41,512 bases of DNA from Bradyrhizobium valentinum (GCF_001440405.1 NZ_LLXX01000203.1:481-41992); one strand, 5' to 3'. Positions 1 through 7,802 are shown, counted from the stretch's first letter. Notes: generated by a model not told the origin, from the sequence alone. A program made the numbers and translations.

Positions 1-39
1 ATTGGTCTCCGTCAGGAACTCCCGCAACAGGTCATCCAT
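1..39 (-). CDS. cheA: CheA-like chemotaxis histidine kinase, N-terminal 13 codons only
   Basis: Reading leftward, an ATG at 37-39 opens a frame MDDLLREFLTETN that runs off the window. This matches the usual opening of alphaproteobacterial CheA, whose first domain (Hpt) begins with a helix of this kind. A purine-rich GGAAGG lies about nine bases upstream of the ATG. CheA phosphorylates CheY and CheB in response to chemoreceptors. Its presence would make this window the edge of a chemotaxis cluster, which fits the two receiver proteins downstream. Only 13 residues are visible, so the call rests on memory of the family's start and is moderate. Confidence 0.6.
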   Translation of the reverse strand, partial: MDDLLREFLTETN

Positions 40-240
40 ATGAGCACGCCTTCCAAAGATTCAGAAACTGGTCGCCTCTCAGGCATAACCTTTCGGGTTT
101 CACAGCCACGTTAATTTCACTGTCCGTGCTAATACGGATAAGGTGAATAATGTCATTACGAGCTGGCGCACCGGCGTGCTCGGGGCGCCGACCGGGACGC
201 GGCAACGACAGCTGAGAGCCTCGACGATAAACGGGCGACG

Positions 241-426
241 TCACCGGCTGGCGGTTTTATGGAAGAGGGCGCGGCGAAGATCGAAGCGGTCAGGCCGCGA
301 GGTCAAGGTTTTGCCGGAGAGGCGGCCGGGGGCCGCAGTGCGGTTGGCGGTGAAGCTGGTGCCGGCTCCGGGGTTACCGGTGAGTCCGAGCGACGAGAGC
401 GCGCTGCCGGTACCGATGATCGACAT
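241..426 (-). CDS. Possible 61-residue protein of unknown function
   Basis: A short frame starts MSIIGTGSALSSLGLTG and ends in a basic tail. GGAG lies four bases before the ATG, closer than ideal. The N-terminal half is rich in Gly, Ser and Thr and looks protein-like, while the C-terminal half is Arg-rich and could be spurious. No family is recognised. It lies in the gap between the cheA start and the receiver gene, so a small chemotaxis- or flagellum-associated peptide is possible but unproven. Overlapping frames on the other strand look random. Confidence 0.25.
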   Translation of the reverse strand: MSIIGTGSALSSLGLTGNPGAGTSFTANRTAAPGRLSGKTLTSRPDRFDLRRALFHKTASR

Positions 427-656
427 GCCGCTCCGTACAGATATGCGAGACCAAGAAACCCTTAGCCAATTTCATTTATGGTAAACAAAATCTTACCGAC
501 GCAGGCCGCGGTTTCATTGCAGGCCTTCCGACCGCGGATACGGCATCGTCGATCAATCGCGAGAGGCACTGATGACTGCACGACGTTCGATCGAACACTC
601 GATCGCATCGAAGAGATTGCCAACGCGCATCGCGATGACGCTGGACCGGCTGGCAG

Positions 657-1073
657 CTAGCCCGACTGAACGACACCCAGGAAATGGGACCGGGCTTCGG
701 CGAGACATTCGTTAACGACCACCAGCAGAGCCTCCGGCGTGAACGGCTTGCGCAGGCAGCGCGCGGCTCCGAGCTCAAGCGCCATGCGCAGGAAGTCCGG
801 CGCCGGCGAGTCGAGGTTGGCAAAGGCGTATCCCGACATCGCAATCAGTGGAATCGTCGGCGCGCGCTCGTGGAATATCCTGATCGATTCGAAGCCCCGC
901 ATGTGCGGCATGAAGATATCGACGAGCATCAGGTCGAAGCTGGAGTCTTCCAGCGCGCGAAGCCCGGCATCGCCGCCGTCGGCTATCGTCACCTCAAAGC
1001 CGTGACGCTCGAGATAGATCTCGATGGCCGTGCAGACCATGGGATCGTCATCGACCACCAAGATGCGACGCAT
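657..1073 (-). CDS. Stand-alone response-regulator receiver protein
   Basis: This 138-residue protein is a single CheY-like receiver domain. The acidic pocket D8-D9-D10, phospho-acceptor D52 (in LMLVDIFMP), switch residue S80 and the conserved lysine K109 (in LRKPF) are all visible. There is no output domain, so it probably works by protein-protein contact or as a phosphate relay. It lies on the same strand as the CheA start, about 620 bases away, which hints at a chemotaxis or histidine-kinase partner, but the gap argues against a tight operon. The C-terminal tail past residue 125 is not conserved family sequence. Confidence 0.88.
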   Translation of the reverse strand: MRRILVVDDDPMVCTAIEIYLERHGFEVTIADGGDAGLRALEDSSFDLMLVDIFMPHMRGFESIRIFHERAPTIPLIAMSGYAFANLDSPAPDFLRMALELGAARCLRKPFTPEALLVVVNECLAEARSHFLGVVQSG

Positions 1074-1940
1074 GGAGCACCTCCCTCACGGCATCGGCGC
1101 GCCCAAGCGCCTTATCGGCCGTCCCGGCCAAGAGGGAACCGCCTTGAACACAATCGCGCGGCCGTATTGCCCTGCGAATCAGTGCACTATTGTATTTCCG
1201 CCCGCAAACCGCCGGCCTGTCTGCCCTCCACAGTGTATAAGACGGGTTCCACAACCCTGGCGTAGCGGAACCTGGAATTGATTCTCGGTCCAGGAAACGT
1301 GATGCGCCGTGCCGTCGCGGACACGAGACGTTTGACCTCCCGCCTTCGATTGCCAAGCGCATTGCGCTTCCTCGACTGCTGCAGATTCTGCTGGTCGCCG
1401 AGTTTCGCGTCGCGCTGCCCGCAACTCGAAACAGGCCAGGCAGAGCTCGATAACGGCGGCGCGGACCGATGCGATCGTGGTGGCCCGGGCACGGCCTCCT
1501 CGACGTCACAGATTTTCTGCGCGTCGCCGCACCTTCGAGAACGCCCGGCGCGGCATGCCCAGCCCTGTTGATGCTCGCCCGACAAATTTGCTGCGTGCAA
1601 CGCGCTTCATCGGGTCGAATCGCGCTTGCCGCGCCTGTCGTTGCACGCGCGGGATTTGTCTGACAGCGAGGCGCTACCGCCGCTTCAGAAAGTCCTCGCA
1701 CAAACAATCGGCGTGCGGGGCACTGCGGCCTCGATCGCGCATACGTTTCGGCGAGCCGCCTCGGCGGCTTGCCGCGAGCACTCCGTCTCGGGGAGGCCCG
1801 ACGCGGCGCCAATCGCGTGCGTCCATTTTGCCAATTCTTCTTGCCAATGAAATGTGCAAGGATCATCCTGTATTTCGGATTGTAGGCACCCAGGCGCCAA
1901 ACACCAGAGACCGGCTTAGCCCGCAAGGCAGGAGACTGCT
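1074..1940. other. 870-base stretch with no supported gene
   Basis: Open frames occur on both strands, the longest about 290 codons leftward. All are arginine-rich, low in typical domain sequence and overlap one another, as expected for spurious frames in GC-rich DNA. No tRNA, clear terminator or repeat was recognised. It presumably holds the divergent promoters of the receiver gene (leftward) and the Crp-type regulator (rightward). It may also be a decayed gene, but no recognisable protein remnant was found. Confidence 0.4.
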
Positions 1941-2666
1941 TTGGATTCAGCCCCTCGTTCTCCGAATGGATTTTTGTCCTCGCTGACGGCGGACGACTTC
2001 GAACTGGTTCGCCCGCATCTGCGTGCCGCAGATCTCAGCCCGGATATGGTGCTGGTCGAAATCGACGAAACGCTCAAGCGTGCGTACCTTCCGCACAAAG
2101 GCGTCATCTCGCTGGTCGTCAAGCTCGCGCGCGGCGAGCACGTCCAGATCGCGATGATCGGCCGCGACAGCATTTTCGGCGCACTCGCCGCACTCGGCGA
2201 CCCGATTGCGCTGAACAGCGCCGTGGTGCTGGTGCCCGGCGCCGCTTCGACGATCGATCTTGACCAGCTTCGTGCTGCCGCAGACCAGAGCGCAACGTTG
2301 CGTACCGCGCTGGTGCGGCACGGCCTCGCCATCTATGCGCAAATCCAGCAGACTGCCGGCTGCAACGCCTCGCACACGGTGGAGTCCCGGCTGGCGCGAT
2401 GCCTGTTGCATACGCGCGACCTCTCCGGCAGCGACAAGCTCGTCCTGACCCAGGAAGCGATGGCCCAGATGATCGGCGCGCGCCGCAACAGCGTGTCGCT
2501 GGTGGCCAACACGCTGCAGCATGCAAACTTCATCCACTACAGCCGCGGCCACATCGAAATCACCAATGTGGACGGTCTGATCAAGACTTCCTGCGAGTGC
2601 TACGCGACGGTCAAGGCGCAGTACACGCGGCTGCTGCATCCGCGCATCCATTCCGCGGCCGCATGA
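1941..2666 (+). CDS. Crp/Fnr-family transcriptional regulator
   Basis: This 241-residue protein has a cyclic-nucleotide-binding-like beta-barrel over roughly residues 15-130 and a C-terminal winged helix-turn-helix at about 165-215 (LTQEAMAQMIGARRNSVSLV). The usual dimer helix lies between them. It lacks the N-terminal Cys cluster of oxygen-sensing Fnr, so the signal is not obvious. The start is TTG at 1941, supported by AGGAG at 1930-1934 with a six-base spacer. Many paralogues of this type occur in Bradyrhizobium, so the target genes cannot be inferred. No palindromic binding site is evident next to it. Confidence 0.88.
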   Translation: MDSAPRSPNGFLSSLTADDFELVRPHLRAADLSPDMVLVEIDETLKRAYLPHKGVISLVVKLARGEHVQIAMIGRDSIFGALAALGDPIALNSAVVLVPGAASTIDLDQLRAAADQSATLRTALVRHGLAIYAQIQQTAGCNASHTVESRLARCLLHTRDLSGSDKLVLTQEAMAQMIGARRNSVSLVANTLQHANFIHYSRGHIEITNVDGLIKTSCECYATVKAQYTRLLHPRIHSAAA

Positions 2667-2950
2667 TCGCTTCCCGCGATCGACGGCGGCCGCGGCCGAT
2701 CTGTGATACACCTCGCATTGTCGTTGCGCGCGAGGATTGCGTCAGCCCCCGATACATTACCGTATTACTACGGCCAATCGCGGCTCTTGCGGCGCTTCAG
2801 CCGGAACCGAATTAACGCACCGTTCAATGAGCCCTGATAGTTGTCACGGTGCTGACGGGTGCGGGTTCGAGAAAAGACAATCGAGACTCTTTCGCGTACA
2901 ACGCGCATTCACCTGTGTTCGGCGGCTTGCTGCTTGCGCGGAGTACAGAC

Positions 2951-3343
2951 ATGGCTTTTGATTTGTCGATGCCGATCCTGGTAGTCGATGACTACAGCAC
3001 CATGATCCGCATCATCCGCAACCTTCTCAAGCAGCTCGGATTCGAGAATGTCGACGAGGCCAACGATGGATCGGCCGCGCTCGCCAAGATGCAGACCAAG
3101 CGATACGGCCTGGTGATCTCCGACTGGAACATGGAGCCGATGACCGGCTACGACCTGCTGAAGGAAGTCCGCGCCAGCCCCGAATTCTCCAAGACACCCT
3201 TCATCATGATCACGGCTGAATCCAAGACCGAAAACGTCATCGCCGCGAAAAAGGCCGGCGTCAACAACTACATCGTAAAGCCGTTCAACGCCGCGACGCT
3301 GAAGACCAAGATGGAAGCGGTGTTCCCCGGCTCAGCCGACTGA
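2951..3343 (+). CDS. cheY: CheY-like response regulator
   Basis: This 130-residue protein is a full single receiver domain. Acidic residues D13-D14, phospho-acceptor D58 (VISDWNMEPMTG), T88 and K110 (YIVKPF) are in their standard places. The W-N-M-x-P-M-x-G block is the typical CheY form, so it probably binds the flagellar switch when phosphorylated by CheA. ATG at 2951 is chosen because family proteins start just before the first beta strand; the frame stays open about 100 bases upstream, but that part has no CheY similarity. Together with the CheA start at the window edge it suggests a chemotaxis locus. Confidence 0.9.
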   Translation: MAFDLSMPILVVDDYSTMIRIIRNLLKQLGFENVDEANDGSAALAKMQTKRYGLVISDWNMEPMTGYDLLKEVRASPEFSKTPFIMITAESKTENVIAAKKAGVNNYIVKPFNAATLKTKMEAVFPGSAD

Positions 3344-3475
3344 CATCTGCCGCGAGCACGCCGCCGCCTCCAACACCACGCCGCGCATTGGTCACTCCCG
3401 CCGCCGATGCAACGGCCTGCAAGCGGTGCACCGCACGAAATCCCTCTCCGAGAGCCGGACCGCGCCGCAGATGCG

Positions 3476-3626
3476 GGCTAGTCTTACTGCGTCATAACCG
3501 TCAAACCTCATCCTGAGGAGCCCGCGCAGCGGGCGTCTCGAAGGATGTAGGCCACAGTCGGGCCTCATGGTTCGAGACGCGCTTCGCGCTCCTCACCATG
3601 AGGAACTGGACACAGTAAGGCTAGCC
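3476..3626. repeat. MITE-like palindromic repeat, copy 1
   Basis: The 151-base element is bounded by related inverted ends: GGCTAGTCTTACTG at the left and CAGTAAGGCTAGCC at the right. Inside are two hairpins. The first uses the CATCCTGAGGAG / CTCGAAGGATG pair and the second the CATGGTTCGAGACG / CTCCTCACCATG pair. A second copy at 3971-4136 carries the same two hairpins in the opposite order, so it is inverted. No coding capacity is seen. This resembles a non-autonomous mobile element. Confidence 0.75.
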
Positions 3627-3703
3627 GTACTTCTACGGTTTGAGATTTTCACCTCCGGATAACGTTGACTGGGGATAGTTGCGTGGACCAAGGGAGTGCC
3701 TTC

Positions 3704-3946
3704 ATGTTCACGTTTGAAACGAGCGATCAGAAGGAAGTGCGGCGTTTGCGTATCGCCCAGTTCAATGGCAGGACCGCGACCGTGCGCACGGCCGGATCGG
3801 CGGTCACCGGCCACGTTCGATCGATCGTGGAAAGCAAGTCGAGCGTTCCGGCGGCGTGGACCATCACGATCATCCCGGAAGAGCCCAAGGCGACGCTCTC
3901 GCGGCCCGCGCCGCGCGCCCGCTCCTTGATCAAAGACTTCTGCTGA
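3704..3946 (+). CDS. Small protein of unknown function, 80 residues
   Basis: The frame begins MFTFETSDQKEVRRLRIAQF at an ATG with AGGGAG seven bases upstream (3691-3696), which decides the start over an in-frame upstream one. The first 65 residues alternate hydrophobic and polar residues like a small beta-barrel; the tail is proline- and arginine-rich and ends FC. There is no signal peptide or membrane segment. I recognise no family. The gene is enclosed by two inverted repeat elements (3476-3626 and 3971-4136), so its transcripts could be flanked by strong hairpins on both sides. Confidence 0.6.
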   Translation: MFTFETSDQKEVRRLRIAQFNGRTATVRTAGSAVTGHVRSIVESKSSVPAAWTITIIPEEPKATLSRPAPRARSLIKDFC

Positions 3947-3970
3947 CCGGCAGAACGGGCGATCCCTAAA

Positions 3971-4136
3971 GGCTAGTGTTACTGCGTCACTAATCCCTCA
4001 TGGTGAGGAGGCGCGTAAGCGCCGTCTCGAACCATGAGGCCACGGTGCTGCTTCTTGGCCTCATCCTTCGAGACGCTTGCTGCGCAAGCTCCTCAGGATG
4101 AGGGGATAAAGCCGTTGTGACGCAGTAACTCTAGCC
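3971..4136. repeat. MITE-like palindromic repeat, copy 2 (inverted)
   Basis: The 166-base element has near-perfect terminal inverted repeats: GGCTAGTGTTACTGCGTCAC at the left and GTGACGCAGTAACTCTAGCC at the right match at 19 of 20 positions. Inside, the CATGGTGAGGAG / CTCGAACCATG hairpin comes first and the CATCCTTCGAGACG / CTCCTCAGGATG hairpin second, the reverse of copy 1. It is non-coding and ends about 80 bases beyond the 3' end of the LuxR-type gene. Confidence 0.78.
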
Positions 4137-4215
4137 CGGCATGTCTGCTTCCTGCACATTGATGGCTTGAGGCCGCGCGCCCAGCCGCGCATCGCAGGCA
4201 TCGCTTCGGGAGAAA

Positions 4216-4869
4216 TCAGGCGGGCTGCAGCAGCGCCTTGCGAACCAGATCCGCGGTGTTGCGGGCGCCAAGCTTGCGCATGGCCTCGGCGCGATGGCTC
4301 TCGAAGGTCCTCGGACTGATATTCATACGCAAGGCGCCTTGCTTGTTGGAGCAACCATCGCTGATCAGGCTCAGCACCTCGCGCTCGCGCTTGGTCAGCG
4401 GCTTCTGGCCGGTCCCCGGGGCAAACGCCAGCCCCGGCTTGCGCGCGCCTTCGCCAGGGCGACAGGCATGGCCCTCGCCTGCCTGCTTGCAAACGGCATC
4501 GGACGCTGGCGCCGGATGATTGTCCGACATCTGCTTCACCAGGGCGCAGACGCGCTCGGTTTGCTGAAGCGCGTTTTCGACCACCTGTTGCAGGTAGACC
4601 CGGTTGCCGGACGCTTGCGAAAACTGGTTGCTGTGCTGCTTGATCTCATTCATGTAGAGCAGCAGCGCCGTCAGCGGTCCGTTCAACTGCCGGGCGATCG
4701 CAGCACCCGCCTCGTCCGCGGCCCGCGAGCGCGCAATCGACAGTCGGACGATTTCAGGATTCTCTTCGAGAGGCGAGATGCTTTCCATCCACTTCCTGAA
4801 GTGCGAATCAGCGGCGCGATGGTCTTGTCCTGACATATAACTATTTTTATCGGCTGCACGCTCCTGCAT
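4216..4869 (-). CDS. LuxR-type regulator with histidine-kinase-like helical segment
   Basis: This 217-residue protein ends in a typical LuxR/GerE helix-turn-helix at about residues 158-215 (LTKREREVLSLISDGCSNKQ). Upstream, residues about 48-115 look like the paired dimerisation helices of a histidine kinase: ARQLNGPLTALLLYMNEI resembles the H-box sequence HELNQPLTA, but the phospho-accepting histidine is absent. There is no receiver domain, so activation is unlikely to be classical phosphorylation. A Cys-containing linker (C127, C136) joins the halves. The start is uncertain: ATG at 4869 gives the full frame and ATG at 4836 is an alternative; neither has a strong ribosome-binding site. Confidence 0.75.
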   Translation of the reverse strand: MQERAADKNSYMSGQDHRAADSHFRKWMESISPLEENPEIVRLSIARSRAADEAGAAIARQLNGPLTALLLYMNEIKQHSNQFSQASGNRVYLQQVVENALQQTERVCALVKQMSDNHPAPASDAVCKQAGEGHACRPGEGARKPGLAFAPGTGQKPLTKREREVLSLISDGCSNKQGALRMNISPRTFESHRAEAMRKLGARNTADLVRKALLQPA

Positions 4870-5229
4870 GGTTAATTTCCGAACCAGTAAGAATACGGAG
4901 AATACGATCGGCGGGCACGTCGGCGGGCGGAAATCGGCAAAAAGGCCGCTCTAAATTGAGCCCGGATTGGCTATTTTGGATCGAGATGCGGAATCCAAAC
5001 GTAAATGCCGCAGCCCGCCACCTCCGCATTTTTACGGAGAGTGCATTTACTTTGTTAATGGGATTCAACCGGCTCTCGTCATGGCTTTCCAAGCCATTCG
5101 GCACCCGACCCGGCGCCCGTGCTCCGGCGCGGCATTTCCGCACCGGCCTGCCCGCAGGGGCCATCGCGCTAACGAATACGTTCGGTTGAGAAGGTGAAAC
5201 AATGATCCGGCTATCGTCGCGGCGATGGA
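4870..5229. other. Intergenic stretch without a supported gene
   Basis: This stretch lies upstream of the LuxR-type gene and is locally less GC-rich around 4950-5070. Short frames exist on both strands but have no start-site support and no recognisable protein. It probably holds the LuxR-type gene's promoter. I see no tRNA, terminator or repeat here. Confidence 0.4.
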
Positions 5230-5319
5230 TCAGGAGCGCCCCAGCTTGAGGAACTTTTCGAGAAACCGTCCCGAGACGACAAACCTGAACCACCAGTAAG
5301 CCATCCGCCGCGTTTTCAT
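5230..5319 (-). CDS. Possible 29-residue micropeptide
   Basis: The leftward frame opens MKTRRMAYWWFRFVVSGRFL and ends LGRS. GAGG lies nine bases before the ATG. It is basic and rich in Trp and Phe, so it could be an amphipathic membrane-associated peptide. No family is known to me. The case is weak: it is short and only the start-site spacing and biased composition support it. Confidence 0.25.
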   Translation of the reverse strand: MKTRRMAYWWFRFVVSGRFLEKFLKLGRS

Positions 5320-5525
5320 CGGTTCGATCCTCGTGGACTGAGGCGGCCGCTCTTGCCGCGGCTTAGCGCAAGCCGTGTCATACGCGTGTGATTTGCTTCA
5401 CAACTGGCCCGCGAAAACGCTGATCACGCCGCCATTTCGTCGATTCCGATTTATAGGCTCCCGTTGCCTCGCAACGATCGAGGCGCAAAATCATCCCGCA
5501 ACGAACCCAAAAAAGGGAGACGGCG

Positions 5526-5948
5526 ATGTTGCAAGCAAAGGGATCATGGATGACGATGGCCGTGCTGGCCGGCGTCCTGGCGTTCAGCTCGGGCGTGGCG
5601 GCGCAAACCGCACCTGCACCGGCGGAGAACGCGCCGCCGACGGCTGACAATGCCGTGATGCTCACCGTGTTCCTAAAGCACGACCAGTCGCGGCCCTTGA
5701 GCGAACTCAACGCGCAGCTTCAGCGCCAAGGCTATTACAAGGCTTTCCCGCCGGACGGCGTCGAAGTCGTGAGCTGGTACGTGATGATGGGAATCGGACA
5801 GGTGGTGACGCTGCGGCTGCCGGCGTCGCGGTTGCGCGAGGTCAACCGCATCCTCGAGAACACCGCCTGGGGCAGCTACCGCACCGAGTTCTATCCGACC
5901 TATGATTACAAGGCGATCGGCATCGCGGCGCACGAGAAGGCGCAGTAG
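5526..5948 (+). CDS. Exported protein of unknown function, 140 residues
   Basis: ATG at 5526 follows GGGAGA with a short spacer. Residues 1-26 form a signal peptide: an N-region with one lysine, a hydrophobic stretch MTMAVLAGVLAFSSGV, and an AAQ-type cleavage site near residue 26. A proline/alanine linker follows, then a compact domain from about residue 43 (VMLTVFLKHDQSRPLSELNAQL) with alternating strands and helices that ends in a Tyr-rich segment. No catalytic motif is visible. It is probably periplasmic. Similar short proteins are, to my memory, common in Bradyrhizobium, but I cannot name a role. Confidence 0.75.
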   Translation: MLQAKGSWMTMAVLAGVLAFSSGVAAQTAPAPAENAPPTADNAVMLTVFLKHDQSRPLSELNAQLQRQGYYKAFPPDGVEVVSWYVMMGIGQVVTLRLPASRLREVNRILENTAWGSYRTEFYPTYDYKAIGIAAHEKAQ

Positions 5949-5979
5949 GCGCTTCGAACGCAGCGAACGGTCCTGGGGA

Positions 5980-6186
5980 TCAGCCGAGCCTGGAGATCTG
6001 TTCTTCGGTCACGACGCGCTCGACATTCTCGGTCGTGCTTCGGATGCGATAGCGCGGGCGGCCGTCGGCCTCGATCGGCAGGCAGGTGACGATGGTGTAG
6101 ATGCTACGTTCCTTCACGTCGGCGCGGCCCTGCGGGCCCTGCTGCTGGTGATGGACGTTGTCATTGATCGCGAAGTTATGGGCCAT
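5980..6186 (-). CDS. Conserved small protein of unknown function, 68 residues
   Basis: The leftward frame begins MAHNFAINDNVHHQQQGPQG and ends VERVVTEEQISRLG. It has a Gln/Gly-rich N-terminus and a C-terminal half with short strand-like segments (YTIVTCLPIEADGRPRYRIR). There is no signal peptide or membrane segment. I recall similar small proteins in Bradyrhizobium without known function. The reverse strand of this interval also gives a frame, but its composition is poor. It converges with the exported-protein gene, whose stop is only 31 bases away. Confidence 0.65.
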   Translation of the reverse strand: MAHNFAINDNVHHQQQGPQGRADVKERSIYTIVTCLPIEADGRPRYRIRSTTENVERVVTEEQISRLG

Positions 6187-6277
6187 CGTCGCTCTTTCCG
6201 GTTAAAAAGGGCTTGTAGTCTCAACAGCATCGCAGGGCAACAGATCGTTTGCCTGATCTGACAGGGGGCCTCGAGGT

Positions 6278-7282
6278 TCAGACCTCAAACAGCGCCTTTC
6301 GCTTGCCTACCCGCGCGATCGATTTCTCTATCTCCGAACCGGACAAGGTTCCATCGCGCAGGTGACCTCCGATATATTCGGCGATCCCGGCCATTTCCTC
6401 CTCCTGATCGAACAGGTTGTTGCCGATGCAGAGCATGTCCATGCCCGCTTTCAGCGATTGCAGACTGGCTTCCCGCGTGCCCAGCGCCTTTTGCAATCCC
6501 TGCATCTGCATGTCGTCGGTGATCAGGAGCGTGTCCGCAAGTCGCTTGCGCAAACGGCCAAGCCCCGCCGCAGACAGCGTCATCGGGCGATCCTTGTCCC
6601 ATTGCCTGACGATGGCGTGACTGACCAGCACCGCATCGCCGAACATCTTTGGCGCGAGCGAATAGAACAACTCTTCCTGTTCCTGTCGTAGCGCATCGGA
6701 AATATCCATGAATTCCTGATGCGAATCCACGGCCGCGCCGCCGATGCCGGGAAAATGCTTCAGGCACAGGCCGATGCGCTGCTTGCGCGCCACCTCGCTC
6801 GCCAGCAACGCATTGGCTTCCACGTCGGCGATGTCAGCGGAGAAGGAACGCTTGATCCTGCCGATATTGGGATTGTCGGGATTGTAATCGACGTCGATCA
6901 CCGGCGCGAAATCATAGTGGATACCGAGCTGCCGCATCTCGGCAAAGCTCGCGGTGAGAATTTCGCGCTTTCGATCCGGCGCGAGCAGGTTGAATTCCTT
7001 TGCGCTGGGCAAGGGCGCAAAGCCGCGGCTCTCCTTCAGCCGCCGCACCAGGCCGCCTTCCTGGTCGATGAACACCATCGGCGACGACGGCAGCGCGGCA
7101 ATCTCGGCGCAGAGGCGCTGCACTTGTTCCGGTGATTCGATGTTGTTGTCGTATTGTTGCGTCCGGCAGGAATAATCGAACAGGATCACGCCGCCGAGGC
7201 CGTAGCGGACGGCGAATTCCTTCAGCCACACTGGGACGGTCTTGCCGAAGAAGCCGAGGATGAAGAGTTCGCCGATGGGCAT
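6278..7282 (-). CDS. Glycoside hydrolase family 3 protein, NagZ-like
   Basis: This 334-residue protein is a single TIM-barrel of GH3, the size of NagZ beta-N-acetylhexosaminidases that trim GlcNAc from muropeptides during cell-wall recycling. The substrate lysine-histidine motif KHFPG (175-179), the general-acid dyad DSH (186-188) and the nucleophile region TDDMQM (255-260) are visible, with FIDQEGGLVRRL at 71-82. NagZ normally reads KHFPGHG; here it is KHFPGIG. There is no signal peptide, so it is cytoplasmic. A gene symbol is withheld because the substrate is not proven and other GH3 hydrolases share this fold. Confidence 0.85.
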   Translation of the reverse strand: MPIGELFILGFFGKTVPVWLKEFAVRYGLGGVILFDYSCRTQQYDNNIESPEQVQRLCAEIAALPSSPMVFIDQEGGLVRRLKESRGFAPLPSAKEFNLLAPDRKREILTASFAEMRQLGIHYDFAPVIDVDYNPDNPNIGRIKRSFSADIADVEANALLASEVARKQRIGLCLKHFPGIGGAAVDSHQEFMDISDALRQEQEELFYSLAPKMFGDAVLVSHAIVRQWDKDRPMTLSAAGLGRLRKRLADTLLITDDMQMQGLQKALGTREASLQSLKAGMDMLCIGNNLFDQEEEMAGIAEYIGGHLRDGTLSGSEIEKSIARVGKRKALFEV

Positions 7283-7438
7283 GTGATGGCCTTAGGCATA
7301 GCGCCTTGAGTCCAGCCGGACCTAATCGCGCCACGCAAGAGGAAGATACCCGACTCGCCGAGCCGTACCAATGATCCCGCCAATTGGGTGACCTTGGTCA
7401 CATCGCATCGCAGCCAGCGCCTCTAGGGGTGGATCATC

Positions 7439-7459
7439 GCAGAGCGATCCTCGCTCTGC
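7439..7459 (+). promoter_or_regulatory. Hairpin just upstream of the His-rich gene
   Basis: GCAGAGCG and CGCTCTGC form a perfect eight-base stem with a five-base loop. It ends 18 bases before the ATG at 7478 and eight before the ribosome-binding site AGGAGA (7467-7472). It could be an mRNA hairpin tuning translation or an operator for a dimeric repressor. The sequence alone does not decide. Confidence 0.4.
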
Positions 7460-7477
7460 CCAACCCAGGAGACGTCC

Positions 7478-7744
7478 ATGACGAAGATCAAGACGATCAT
7501 TACGGCCACGATTGCTGCTCTGGCGTTGACCACTGCTTCTTTGGCCATCCCGAGCCAGGCTTCCGCCGGAGGTCGCGGTCACGGCGGCCATCGCGGGCAC
7601 GGTGGAGGCCACGGTCATCACGGTCATGGTCATCATCATCATGGGCATGGTCATCACGGCCATCGCCATCATTTCCACGTTTATAATAGCTGCTGGAAAT
7701 GGAGCCCCTACGGCCCGGTCAACGTCTGCTACCGCTATTATTGA
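7478..7744 (+). CDS. Exported His/Gly-rich small protein
   Basis: This 88-residue protein has a signal peptide (residues 1-30, ending near ASA) and then a run of GGHRGHGGGHGHHGHG-type repeats before a C-terminal segment with two cysteines and several tyrosines (NSCWKWSPYGPVNVCYRYY). About 20 histidines suggest nickel, copper or zinc binding in the periplasm. The Cys pair could form a disulfide. Similar short His-rich exported peptides occur in rhizobia, with function mostly unknown. AGGAGA six bases upstream supports the start, and a clear terminator follows at 7769, so it is transcribed alone. Confidence 0.8.
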   Translation: MTKIKTIITATIAALALTTASLAIPSQASAGGRGHGGHRGHGGGHGHHGHGHHHHGHGHHGHRHHFHVYNSCWKWSPYGPVNVCYRYY

Positions 7745-7768
7745 TTCGAGACGGACGAAGACAAGAAG

Positions 7769-7802
7769 CTCGCCCGGGCCGAGAGGCTCGGGCGAGTTTT
7801 TT
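7769..7802 (+). terminator. Rho-independent terminator after the His-rich gene
   Basis: CTCGCCCGGGCC pairs with GGCTCGGGCGAG through a four-base loop (one G-T pair) and is followed directly by six thymines. It lies 25 bases after the stop at 7744. Confidence 0.85.

Noticed and set aside
478..660. Rightward frame of 60 codons upstream of the receiver gene's stop
   Set aside because: The end (RIEEIANAHRDDAGPAGS) looks protein-like, but the start has no ribosome-binding site, the first half is arginine-rich and it ends on top of the receiver gene.
1048..1926. Leftward open frame of about 290 codons in the gap before the Crp-type gene
   Set aside because: Arginine-rich, overlaps the receiver gene's start and other frames, and shows no domain or ribosome-binding site; typical of spurious frames in GC-rich DNA.
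3476..4136. The repeat pair as a composite transposon or a CRISPR array
   Set aside because: There is no transposase gene between or beside the copies, and two inverted 150-base palindromes do not make regularly spaced direct repeats.
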